A stretch of DNA of 61,925 bases from Acidobacteriota bacterium (lineage in GTDB: Bacteria > Acidobacteriota > Polarisedimenticolia > J045): NCBI GenBank assembly GCA_017994815.1, contig JAGOJY010000025.1, positions 1-61,925 on the forward strand. The letters run 5' to 3'. Of this stretch, positions 40,681 through 49,331 are shown piece by piece. The notes under the pieces were generated by a model. The model did not search any database, was not told the origin of the DNA, and worked only from the letters and a program-made list of their open reading frames with translations. The translations under genes and the position numbers were made by a program. Position 1 is the stretch's first letter; the number at the start of each line of letters is the position of its first letter.

Positions 40681-42027
40681 TCAACCTCGCGGGCCGGGCA
40701 GCAGCGGGCGGGTGAGGTCGACCGGGCCGTCGGCGGTGCACAGCACGTCGTCCTCGATGCGGATCCCGCCGCACGCGACCAGCCGCTCGGCCAGCGGCCA
40801 GTTGACCATCCCCGCCGCGGGCGATTCGCGCAGCTCGTCCAGCAGCATCGGGATGAAGTAGATCCCCGGCTCGATCGTGACCAGGTGCCCCGGCTCGAGC
40901 GTGCGCGTGTTGCGCAGCGACGGGTACTCCTTCGGTGGCGGCTTCACGCCGCCGTCCGCACCCTGCTGCCGGCCGCCGACGTCGTGGACCTGGATCCCGA
41001 GGTGATGGCCCAGCCCGTGCGGCAGGAACGTCCGCGTGACGCCCTTGTCGAACGCCTCCTCGGCGGTTCCCTTCAGGACGCCGGCAGCGACCAGCAGCGC
41101 GGCCGTCCGGCGGTGGGCCTCGACGTGCAGCTCGAGGAACGGCCGCCCGGCCGTCACCATCCCGACGAGGTCGCGCTGGAACTCGTCCACCCCCTCGAGC
41201 AGCCGGCGGAAGGCGGCCTCGCCGCCGTCGGCCATCCACGTCCTCGTGATGTCCGAGGCGTACCCGTCCGCGCTCGCGCCGGCATCGAGCAGGAACACCC
41301 GGCCCGGCGCGGATTCCCGGTCGCGCTTGGTCTGGTAATGCAGCGTCGCCGACTTCTCGTCGAGCGCCACGATCGTCTCGAACGGGACCTCGCGCTCCAG
41401 CATCTGCGAGGCCTGCAGGTACGCCCAGTGGATCTCGCGCTCGGACAGCCCGGCCTCGAACGCCTTGCGCGCCACGCGGTGCCCGTCGGCCGCGCGCTCG
41501 GCGGCCTCGCGGGTCAGCGCCACCTCGTGCTCGGTCTTGTAGGCGCGGTACCAGTCGAGCGGGCGGAGCAGCGCCTCGGGCTCGACCAGCGCGTCCGCGA
41601 TCCCCAGCTCGCCCGCGGCCTCGCGGGAGTTGCCGACGTACGCGGTGTTCGCGAGCGAACCGACCGCGGAGGCGATGTCCTTGAAGTCGGCGACCTCGCG
41701 CAGATCGACCTCGTCGTTCCAGTACGAGGGGCGCAGCGGTGCGGTCTCGTACCAGTAATCGCGCGGGGCGACCCGCACGACCAGTGGCTTGCGGCCGGGC
41801 CGCGCCACGACGCAGTGCTCGGTGCCCTCGAGCGGCACCCAGCGGCGGAAGTGCGGCGTGGGGTGGAACGGCGGCTCCTGGTCGTCGGCGTGGTAGGTCG
41901 TCGAGCGACCGGCGTGGAACAGCACTTGCTCGACCTTGATGCCCTTGCGGGCGGCGCGGTCGAGGGCGTCGGCCAGGTACCGGTCGAGCGTCTGCAGGTG
42001 GGCGCGGTAGAGGGCGGGATCGGTCAT
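40681..42027 (-). CDS. pepQ: Xaa-Pro dipeptidase (M24 family)
   Basis: A 448-residue metallo-dipeptidase that splits X-Pro dipeptides. The five M24 metal ligands are visible: Asp in LLDAGASADGYASDITRTW (two), His in FLPHGLGHHLGIQVHDVGG, Glu in TIEPGIYFIPMLL and Glu in GGIRIEDDVLC. The N-terminal creatinase-like domain (HAGRSTTYHADDQEPPFHPTPHFRRWVPL) matches the proteobacterial PepQ type, which also hydrolyses organophosphates. Length fits (about 440-450). It stands alone and converges on the jag operon. Confidence 0.93.
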   Translation of the reverse strand: MTDPALYRAHLQTLDRYLADALDRAARKGIKVEQVLFHAGRSTTYHADDQEPPFHPTPHFRRWVPLEGTEHCVVARPGRKPLVVRVAPRDYWYETAPLRPSYWNDEVDLREVADFKDIASAVGSLANTAYVGNSREAAGELGIADALVEPEALLRPLDWYRAYKTEHEVALTREAAERAADGHRVARKAFEAGLSEREIHWAYLQASQMLEREVPFETIVALDEKSATLHYQTKRDRESAPGRVFLLDAGASADGYASDITRTWMADGGEAAFRRLLEGVDEFQRDLVGMVTAGRPFLELHVEAHRRTAALLVAAGVLKGTAEEAFDKGVTRTFLPHGLGHHLGIQVHDVGGRQQGADGGVKPPPKEYPSLRNTRTLEPGHLVTIEPGIYFIPMLLDELRESPAAGMVNWPLAERLVACGGIRIEDDVLCTADGPVDLTRPLLPGPRG

Positions 42028-42135
42028 CGTCTTCCTCCGGGGTCAGAAAGGCTACGCTGGCACCGCTCCCTCGTGCCAGTCACCCGGGCGACCCACTGGG
42101 CAGCTCGCCGTCGCGTGCATCGGTCGGCCGTCCGT

Positions 42136-42162
42136 GCCGGGCCGCCTGCGGCCGCCCCTACA
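42136..42162. repeat. GGGCCGCC...GGCCGCCCCTAC palindromic repeat
   Basis: A single copy of the dispersed GC hairpin (GCCGGGCCGCCTGCGGCC then GCCCCTACAG) in the 258-base gap upstream of pepQ. The rest of that gap shows no gene. Confidence 0.55.
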
Positions 42163-42285
42163 GAATCACAGCAGCCATCTCACGCGGGCCCGCCGGTCCC
42201 AAACCAGCGGCGCGGCGCCGGCAGCCCGCGATCCCGCGCCGACCCGCGGCGGTCGCCGCCGGCCGCACGCGGCCGTGGACCCTGG

Positions 42286-43188
42286 TCACGCGAGGAGGAG
42301 GGCGGCGATTCCGGCGACGAGGCCCAGGAGGAGCGTCGCGACCTTCACGCGAACGGCGTCGCGCCACGAGACCGACAGCAGCGGGAGCAGGCCGTGGCCG
42401 TTCTGGGCGACGGAGTTGGCGAGGAGCGCGGCGAACGGGACGAGGCCGTTGACGTAAAAGGTCGCGAACACCTGGTGCGGGCCGGAGGTCGGCAGCAGGC
42501 TGACGCCCAGCGCGGCGGCCAGCGCCACCGCGGGCGACGGGTGGGCCGACCGCAGCTGCGGCTCGTACTGCTCGAACAGCTTGACCAGGACCAGCGCGCC
42601 GATCGTCCACAGCGCCAGCCGCGGCATGTGCTTGCGCAGGATGTGATGGCCGACGTGCTCGCGCAGGAAGTGGCCGACGCTCTCGAAGCCGGGGTGGAAC
42701 GAGGGGACCGGGCAGCGGTAGGCGCCGGCGCCGCGGCGTGCGGCGACGTGGTGCGCGAGCACGCCCCCGGCGAACCCCAGCCCGATCACGGTCCCGAACA
42801 GGGCGGCCGCGCTGCCCCACATCCCGCGCTCCACCAACAGGCTGAGGATGACGAACGCGTCGTCCCCGGTCGTGGCGACCATCGCGGCGACGAGCCCGCC
42901 GAAACCGAAGGCGCCGTGGGCGTACAGCGTCACCGAAAGGAAGACGCCCGAGCACCCGGGCACCGCGCCGAGCACCGCCCCGGCCAGGCACTCGGTCACG
43001 ACGCTCCCGCCGACGAAGCGCGCGAGCTTGCCGCGCAGCCAGACGTCGAGCAGGTCCACCGCGACCATCATCACGAAGACGAGCAGCAGGATCTCCGCCG
43101 CCTCGACGGCGATCGTGGCGAGCGGTCCCCGCCCCAAGACGGGGGCGTGACCCAGGAGGACGGCGAGGAGGGACGGCGTGTCGGGCAT
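42286..43188 (-). CDS. Putative 10-TM heavy-metal (manganese/arsenic type) exporter
   Basis: A 300-residue polytopic membrane protein of the ArsP_2/DUF2899 type, annotated elsewhere as putative manganese transporter or arsenic efflux protein. Diagnostic stretch: ECLAGAVLGAVPGCSGVFLSVTLYAHGAFGFGGLVAAMVATTGDDAFVI, with a second half repeat LAAALGVSLLPTSGPHQVFATFYVNGLVPFAALLANSVAQNGHGLLPLL. About nine to ten hydrophobic segments are seen, with a His-rich central loop (PSFHPGFESVGHFLREHVGHHILRKH) that may bind metal. The transported ion is not known. It is 32 bases downstream of the PilT-like gene on the same strand. Confidence 0.78.
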   Translation of the reverse strand: MPDTPSLLAVLLGHAPVLGRGPLATIAVEAAEILLLVFVMMVAVDLLDVWLRGKLARFVGGSVVTECLAGAVLGAVPGCSGVFLSVTLYAHGAFGFGGLVAAMVATTGDDAFVILSLLVERGMWGSAAALFGTVIGLGFAGGVLAHHVAARRGAGAYRCPVPSFHPGFESVGHFLREHVGHHILRKHMPRLALWTIGALVLVKLFEQYEPQLRSAHPSPAVALAAALGVSLLPTSGPHQVFATFYVNGLVPFAALLANSVAQNGHGLLPLLSVSWRDAVRVKVATLLLGLVAGIAALLLA

Positions 43189-43220
43189 CGGCTCGCGCGG
43201 ATGCTAACGCCGATCGCGCC

Positions 43221-44465
43221 TCAGGAGCCGGACAGCAGGAGGTGGAACTCCTTGGGGTTGCGGGCGCGGGCGCGGGCCTCGGCGGGATCGACGAGCTGCC
43301 GGCGGACCAGCTCGGCCAGGCTGTGGTCGAGGCTGCGCATCCCCCGCTCGCGGCTGAGCGTGATCTGCTGGGTGATCTGCTCGGTCTGGCCCTTGCGGAT
43401 CAGGTTTTTGACGGCGTCGTCCGAGACGAGGATCTCGACGGCCGGGACCCGCCCGCGGGCGTCGGCCCGCGGCAGCAGGATCTGCGTGACCACCGCCGCG
43501 AGCGACGCGGCGACCTGCGAGCGCACGAACGTGCTCTGCCCCGCCGGGTGGCCGTCGAGGATGCGGCTGACGCTCTGCGCGGCGTCGCCGGTGTGCAGCG
43601 TGGAGAAGACGAGGTGCCCGGTTTCGGCCGCGGTCAGCGCCAGCGCGATCGTCTCCGGGTCGCGCATCTCGCCGACGACCAGCACGTCCGGGTCCTGCCG
43701 CATCGCGGCGCGCAGCGCCGCCGCGAACGACGGCGAGTCGCGGCCGACCTCGACCTGCTCGACGATCGACATGCCCTGCGGGTGCTCGTACTCGATCGGG
43801 TCCTCGATCGTGATCACGTGCGCCGCGCGGCGGGCCGTGATCATCGCCAGCAGCGCGGCGATCGTGGTGGACTTGCCGGAGCCGGCCGGGCCCGTGGCGA
43901 GCACCAGCCCGTGGCGGAACTCGGCCAGCCGCGCCATCTCGGACGGGAGGTTCAGGTCCTCGATCGACTGCGTGATCGGCGCCAGCAGACGCACCGCGGC
44001 CGCCCAGCCGCCGCGCTCGCGGTGGACGTTGCCGCGGCAGCGGCCGGTGCCGGCGAGCGTGAACGCCACGTCCACGCTGCCGTCCGCCGCGAGCGCCGGG
44101 CGGCGCTCGCGCGGCACGAGCGCGGAGCACAGGCGCGCCGATTCATCGGCCTCCAGCGGCGCCGGGACGAGCGGCTTGAGGTCGCCGTGGATCCTGACGG
44201 TCGGCGGGCTGCCCGCGGCCAGCAGCAGGTCGGTCGCGCCCGCCTGCCGCGCCATCTGGAGCAGCGTCCGCAGGCGCTCGAGCCCCTCGTCGGTGAGGAC
44301 CGGCAGCGACCACTCCGGGCGGGCGGCGGCCTGCAACCGCGGACGCGGCGCGCCCTCCCCGGCCTCGTCCCCCTCCGCGGGCTCGGGCTGGTCCTGCGCC
44401 CGCGCCATCTCGTTCAGCTGGCGGACGATCGAGTCCAGCTCGGGATCGCGTTCGAGGTCGCTCAT
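43221..44465 (-). CDS. PilT/PilU-family type IV pilus retraction-type ATPase
   Basis: A 414-residue secretion ATPase. An acidic N-terminal extension of about 55 residues precedes the PilT N-domain (EGLERLRTLLQMARQAGATDLLLAAGSPPTVRIHGDLKPL). Walker A is LATGPAGSGKSTTIAALL, the Asp box is HVITIEDPIEYEH, Walker B is PDVLVVGEMRDPETIALALTAAETGHLVFSTLHTGDA and the C-terminal motif is SRERGMRSLDHSLAELVRR. PilT hexamers depolymerise type IV pili for twitching. No pilin or other pil genes are in this window, so it could serve a pilus encoded elsewhere. Confidence 0.88.
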   Translation of the reverse strand: MSDLERDPELDSIVRQLNEMARAQDQPEPAEGDEAGEGAPRPRLQAAARPEWSLPVLTDEGLERLRTLLQMARQAGATDLLLAAGSPPTVRIHGDLKPLVPAPLEADESARLCSALVPRERRPALAADGSVDVAFTLAGTGRCRGNVHRERGGWAAAVRLLAPITQSIEDLNLPSEMARLAEFRHGLVLATGPAGSGKSTTIAALLAMITARRAAHVITIEDPIEYEHPQGMSIVEQVEVGRDSPSFAAALRAAMRQDPDVLVVGEMRDPETIALALTAAETGHLVFSTLHTGDAAQSVSRILDGHPAGQSTFVRSQVAASLAAVVTQILLPRADARGRVPAVEILVSDDAVKNLIRKGQTEQITQQITLSRERGMRSLDHSLAELVRRQLVDPAEARARARNPKEFHLLLSGS

Positions 44466-44520
44466 CGCCCGCCCATCATACGACGCGCGCTCGCGCGCGC
44501 CTCACGTCGCGCCCGCAGCG

Positions 44521-44732
44521 CGCACGGGTCCCGGGTGAATGCGTGACCGTCCGCACGGGTCCGCCCTCGATGCGGGGCCGCCCGCGCGATCTAGGTTCGC
44601 GCTTGCCCGTAGCGGACCGCCGCGGCGGGACATCGGCCGACGCGCCGCCCGGATCCACGCATTCGGGGTGGACCCGTGCGCGCGCACCCGCATTCGGTGG
44701 GGACCCGTGTGCACGGGTCCCGGTCGAATGCA
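44521..44732. repeat. Cluster of five 23-bp imperfect repeats in both orientations
   Basis: The unit is CGCACGGGTCC, five variable bases, then GAATGCG. Copies: 44521-44543 (+), 44552-44574 (+, CGATGCG end), 44658-44680 (-), 44689-44711 (-) and 44710-44732 (+, overlapping the previous by two bases). Every copy is exactly 23 bases and the central five bases differ in each. The + and - copies face each other across an 83-base spacer, and the last pair makes a near-perfect palindrome. The cluster fills the 300-base gap between the PilT-like gene and the VWA gene. It could be an operator array, paired transposon-end binding sites or a MITE-like element. Confidence 0.8.
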
Positions 44733-44765
44733 GAACGCGGGCCGGGGCGGGCCCGGCGGCGACGG

Positions 44766-46868
44766 TTACAGCTTGCCGATGGCGAAGTTGGTCACCGCGA
44801 GGACACCGTCGTCCTTGGGCGGCGCGGTCGCGGGCGCGGTCACGCGGACCAGCGCCGCGTCCACGCTCGCTCCGGCCTTCACCACCGCGAAGGCGTAGCG
44901 GCCGTACTCCAGCGAGTACTCCGGTACCTTCACCCGCGCCTGGCTGCAGAACTGTCCGGCCCCTTCCTTCTCCGTCAGCACGACGTCCTCGGGCCCGAAC
45001 ATCTGCAGCACGCGCCCGGTCCCGTCCGCGCCGCGCGCGACGAGCATGTGCTGCACCTTCTGCTTCGCGTCGGACCGCTCGGGCCCGCACAGGACGTAGC
45101 TCAGCGCGACCTGCTCGCCGGGGTCCGCCGGCTTGTCGTCGCTCACCACGCGGAAGCCGCTGCGCTCCTTGTCGCGCCGCGCCGCGCTGGCCCCGGGCCG
45201 CCACAACAGGTCGATCCCGGAGTTGGCCTCCACCCGCAGCGCCATCGCCGCCCACTCGGCGGAGCCGCCGCGCTTGAGCTGGACCGTGCTGCGCCCGGCG
45301 CCCGACTGCTCGGCCTCCATGTCGGTGAACACGCCGCGCGCGACGTACAGGCCATCCTTCTTGTACGCGCACGGCACCTCCACCGTGAAGCCGACCAGCG
45401 GGTCCTTCGGTTCCTTCGGCAGCCGCAGCGAGAGCGCGCCCAGCTTCTCCGCGCCGACCTCGCACACGGGCTCGGTGCCGGCCTCGGTGTCGCGCTGCAC
45501 GACGCCGTCGACCAGGAGCCGGCTCTGCACGTTGCCGTCGGCGAGCGGGATCCAGTCCAACGCGGCGAGCGGGACGCGGAAGCGCACCGGCAGCACCGGC
45601 CCCTTGTCCGTGTCGGCGGGGAAGTCGATCGTCGCCGCGACCGCCGGACGCGAGAAGTCGTCCGGCGAGAGCAGCGCCGCGATCCGCTGGTCGCGGTTGC
45701 GCGTCGCCTGGTCCGTGACCTGCACCGCACTCGGCGCGCTGACGCGGAAGCCCCAGTAGTCCTTGTAGCGGTCGGTGTCGAGCTTGACCGTCAGCATGCG
45801 CCGCGCGCTGCCGCCGGTGACCTCGACCGGCAGGCTGAACAGGTAGTAGCACGACAGCATCTCGGACGCGCCGCGGAACGCCGGCGCGAGGTCGTTGGCG
45901 CGGCGCACGCTCTGGCCGCCGGTGTCGCCGGCCAATGACGACATCAGCGGCGAGTCGCCGCCGCCGCTCAGCCCGGCGACGTCGACCGTCCACACCGAGT
46001 AGCCACCCTGCTGCGTGAGGTCCACGATGCGCCGGACCGAGGCCTCCATGCGGTCCTTCTGCGCTTGCGAGAAGTTGAACAGGCTCGACGAGAACCACAG
46101 CACGACCTTGCGGCCGGCGAAGACGGAGTGCGCGCGCAGGATGCTCTCGAGCGCGGCCAGGCTCACCTCGGGGCTGTAATCACCGACCAGGATTTGGCTC
46201 TCGGCACGGAGAGCGCCGCCGACCGGCATTCACCCCGACGAGCCGCAGGCCATCGACGGCGCCGCGTTCATCCCGCGGAAGGCCCCCGTCGTCGTCGGGT
46301 CGCCGCGCCACGCCGTCTTGCGGACGATCTCCGCCGCCGCGCGGATCTCCGCCGCGTCCTTGGTGAACGCCGGCGTCAGCGAGCGCACCTGGCGCGTGAG
46401 GCCGTAGATCTTGTAGACCTCCGGCCGGTCCGCGGCGCCCGCGGCGATGGCGTCGATCGCGTCGGCGACGCGCTCGCGCCCGCGCGCGTCCACGTAGTTG
46501 AAGTCGACGACGACGACGATCGGGCGGCGCACCTGCTGCGGGCCTTCCGGCCCGACCACGGTGGCGGTCGCCGCACCGCAGATCCGGTCGAGCTTGAGCT
46601 GCCCGGCCTGCTCGTCGGTCAGCTTCTTCCCGTCGAGCCGGATGTCGAACGCCTCCAGCGGCACGTCCGGGACCGAGGCGGCGGTGCCCTTCTTCGGGTC
46701 GATCACCGAGACGTCGACCTGCACCAGCTTCACCTCGGCGCGCTCGACCAGGTCGGTCGCCGTGACCGGGCGCTGCTCGGGGGTTTTCGGGGGATCCTCG
46801 GCGGACGCGATCGAGGAAAGCGGGACCAATAACGACAGGACCAGGCAGGGAAGCCAGCGACGGGCCAT
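44766..46868 (-). pseudogene. VWFA-related secreted protein interrupted by an in-frame TGA
   Basis: A 700-codon VWFA-related gene. Residues 1-23 are a signal peptide (WLPCLVLSLLVPLSSIASA). The family hallmark is LVQVDVSVIDPKKGTAASVPDVPLEAFDIRLDGKKL, and the VWA fold continues with RRPIVVVVDFNYVDARGRERV, AGRKVVLWFSSSLFNFSQAQKDRM and SCYYLFSLPVEV. At codon 213 (46232-46230) a TGA splits the frame; the next codon is an ATG in the same frame. The paralogue at 49332 reads straight through the matching place (GSSGALPM against GSSG-stop-MPVGG). So this is one gene with a nonsense codon, from mutation or sequence error. A restart at the ATG would lack a signal peptide. Confidence 0.8.
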
Positions 46869-46929
46869 CGCACACCCCCTCTGTGTTCCGGCCCGAGCCT
46901 AGTCCAACTTTCGCCTGCGGGACAAGCGC

Positions 46930-48216
46930 TCAGCGCTTCAGGTACTGCCCGACCGGGAACTCCTTCCCCCACAGGTGAATCACGGCCCCGTCCAGCGCCT
47001 TCTCCGGTACGACCCACATGCAGTGCTGGCTGTTCGGGCCCGACTGCGAGATCGAAAACCCGCCTGTCGTCCAGCCCAACGCGAAGAGCATCGGGGAGCG
47101 CACGAACGCGTCGTACTCGTTGCCGGCCGCGTCGTGCAGGACGGCGTCGCGGGCCAGGTTGAGATCCTCCGCGGCCTTGAAGCTGAACTCGGCCATGAGG
47201 AAGACATTCCCCTTCACCAGCCTGATCTCGCTCGCGGCACCCGTCTCCATCCGGGCGCCCCCCAACGGCGCCGCCACCAAAGTCGTGTCGCCGGCCAGCG
47301 CCTGCGGCTCCTTCGTCGTGGTCAGCTTCAGGCCGAGGATGCTCAGCTGCAGCATCGCCGTGCGCGCCTCGTCCACGTGCGGGCCGAGAGTGCGGCCGAG
47401 CAGGTAGCTGCTGTACGCCTCGTACGTGTTGGCCGCGCGCGCCGCCTCCCACTCCAGCTCCTCGATGCGCTGCCCCGCTTCCTCGACATGGCTGCTCTTG
47501 GGATGCGCCTGCCGGAATTCGCTGAAGCTGCGGCGCGTGTTCGCCTGCAACGTCGCCCGCCAGTCCGCCTCGAGCAGGGCGCTGTCGATCTCCTTCCGGA
47601 GCCACGAATCGTCGTAGTCCGACGGGTTGTGCACGCTGAGGCTGCCGTCGACGACGAAGGCGAACCCGAGCGGCGCGGCGATGCCGAGCGCTTGCGCCTC
47701 GTCGTCGTCCGCCTTCACCGCCGCCAACGTGCCCTGCGTCTTGTAGCAGTCGCGGAACCGCGCCTTGTCCAGCTTGTCGTCCTCGACGTAGTCCCAGGTC
47801 CGGTCCCGCACCTTGCCGGCCCGCAGCTCGACGGTCCCCGTCCTGAGATACCTGCCCTGAGCCTCCCAGAACGCCGCCTCGCTCTGCTCGGCGAGGCAGC
47901 GGACCGCGATCGCGACGAGCTGCTCGGCGGCGGGTTCCGACGCCCCCGGGGATTGGGGCGGGACCTGGAGCTTCGCGCAGTACCGGAGCGTGCCCTCGTA
48001 GTCGCGATCGATGAACTCGGCCAGGTCCCAGTCCATCCTGCTCCAGAAGCGCCCGAGCTCCACGTAGGTCACGACGGTGAGCCGCGCCTGCGGGGAGCCT
48101 TTGCAGAACGCCCCTTCCAGTCGCACGTCCTTGGCTGTCGCTTCTCCCTGCGCCAGCGCCGGGAAACTGGCCGCGACGAGGAGCAGGGCAGTTGTCACGA
48201 GCCGATCGGCCTTCAT
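46930..48216 (-). CDS. Secreted protein with a DsbA/thioredoxin-like N-terminal region
   Basis: A 428-residue exported protein with signal peptide KADRLVTTALLLVAASFPALAQ. Residues about 30-210 follow a DsbA-like layout: ARLTVVTYVELGRFWSRMDWDL where the CxxC helix would stand, an all-helical insert (EPAAEQLVAIAVRCLAEQSEAAFWEAQGRYL), and IAAPLGFAFVVDGSLSVH matching the cis-Pro strand and following strand. The CxxC pair is missing, so redox activity is unlikely. Residues about 215-300 are helical (RSFSEFRQAHPKSSHVEEAGQRIEELEWEAARAANTYEAY, TPR-like), and the C-terminus is a beta domain. Function unknown. It lies between the two VWA genes on the same strand. Confidence 0.6.
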   Translation of the reverse strand: MKADRLVTTALLLVAASFPALAQGEATAKDVRLEGAFCKGSPQARLTVVTYVELGRFWSRMDWDLAEFIDRDYEGTLRYCAKLQVPPQSPGASEPAAEQLVAIAVRCLAEQSEAAFWEAQGRYLRTGTVELRAGKVRDRTWDYVEDDKLDKARFRDCYKTQGTLAAVKADDDEAQALGIAAPLGFAFVVDGSLSVHNPSDYDDSWLRKEIDSALLEADWRATLQANTRRSFSEFRQAHPKSSHVEEAGQRIEELEWEAARAANTYEAYSSYLLGRTLGPHVDEARTAMLQLSILGLKLTTTKEPQALAGDTTLVAAPLGGARMETGAASEIRLVKGNVFLMAEFSFKAAEDLNLARDAVLHDAAGNEYDAFVRSPMLFALGWTTGGFSISQSGPNSQHCMWVVPEKALDGAVIHLWGKEFPVGQYLKR

Positions 48217-48340
48217 GGCGATTCTCCGCTGCTACGATCGGCGCACGCTCCCCGCGCCAGCATCGACCATCGCGAGCGGCAGATTCAATCGCGCGCACGG
48301 GGGAAATGCGCGCGCGGGCATGAGCCGGCGAAGGCGAACG

Positions 48341-49180
48341 TCAGCGCAGGTTCTTGGCGAAGAACGCGCTCACCTTCTCCCACGCGGCCGCCGCGGACTT
48401 CTCGTCGTAGACCGGGTTCGAGGGGTTGGCGAAGGCGTGCTTCGCGTCGTAGCGCAGGATCTTCGCGCTGACGCCGGCGGCCTTGAGCGCCTTCTCGAAC
48501 TCGTCCACCTTGGCCGGCGGGATCGACTGGTCCTGGTTGGCGAACACGCCGAGCAGCGGGGCCTTGATCCGCTTCAGCTCGGCCGGGTCGGTCACGACGC
48601 GGCCGTAGTACATGACGACGGCGTCGAGGTCCGGCTGGTGCAGCGCGTCCTGCAGTGACCACCCGCCGCCGAAGCACCAGCCGATCACGCCCTGCTTGTC
48701 GGCGCGCACGCGCTTGTCCTCGGCCAGGAAGCGGTGCGCCTGCTTCAGCGTGGCCAGCGCGTTCTCGTCGTCGACTTCCTTCACCGCGGCCATCGCGTCG
48801 TCGGGCGTGGTGGCGGTCTTCCCGCCGTACAGGTCCACGGCCAGCGCCGCGTACCCCGCGGCGGCGAGGCGGTCGGCCCAGTGCTTGATGTGGTCGTTGA
48901 GGCCCCACCACTCGTGGATCACGACGATCGCCGGCAGCGGCGCCGCGGCCTTGGCCGGCAGGCTGAGGTACGCCTGCGCCTCGCCTTCGCCGATCGAGAC
49001 CATCTGCCCCTGCAGCGCCGGCGGCTTGTCCGACTTCAGCTCGTGCAGCTTCTTGAACTCTTCCTCGGAGACCGCGCCGGTGTACGGCGTGCCCTTGCCG
49101 GCCTGCGGCTTGGCCGGGTCGGCGGCGAGGGCGAACTGGCAGGCGACGGCGCCTGCGACGAGAAGCGGGGCGATGCGCAT
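48341..49180 (-). CDS. Secreted dienelactone hydrolase family protein
   Basis: A 279-residue alpha/beta hydrolase with signal peptide MRIAPLLVAGAVACQFALAA. The nucleophile is Cys in VIGWCFGGGWSLQDAL, the acid Asp in LGVFANQDQSIPPAKV, and the His in RYDAKHAFANPSNP. The oxyanion region is VVIHEWWGLNDHIKHWADRLAAAGYAALAVDLYGG. Dienelactone hydrolases open cyclic esters from aromatic breakdown, but most secreted relatives have unknown substrates. An N-terminal insert EEEFKKLHELKSDKPP is typical of this exported subgroup. The ATG at 49180 follows GAGGAACCGACG. Confidence 0.88.
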   Translation of the reverse strand: MRIAPLLVAGAVACQFALAADPAKPQAGKGTPYTGAVSEEEFKKLHELKSDKPPALQGQMVSIGEGEAQAYLSLPAKAAAPLPAIVVIHEWWGLNDHIKHWADRLAAAGYAALAVDLYGGKTATTPDDAMAAVKEVDDENALATLKQAHRFLAEDKRVRADKQGVIGWCFGGGWSLQDALHQPDLDAVVMYYGRVVTDPAELKRIKAPLLGVFANQDQSIPPAKVDEFEKALKAAGVSAKILRYDAKHAFANPSNPVYDEKSAAAAWEKVSAFFAKNLR

Positions 49181-49331
49181 CGTCGGTTCCTCGGTGCCAC
49201 GAAACGACCGCGGCCGGGCCCCGGTCGGCGGCATTCTAGCGGCGCCTCCCGTTCGTTTCGACTCCGCGCCCGATCGGGCGCTGCCGCGTCGCCGTGCGGG
49301 CGATCGCTCGGGGGGCGTGATCGCCTGTCTT

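Noticed and set aside
43221..44465. General secretion GspE or PilB assembly ATPase
   Set aside because: The protein lacks the tetracysteine zinc motif and the long N-terminal domain, and it has the PilT-type N-domain and C-terminal motif.
44521..44732. CRISPR array
   Set aside because: The 23-bp units occur in both orientations with uneven spacing and no set of equal-length spacers, and no cas gene is present.
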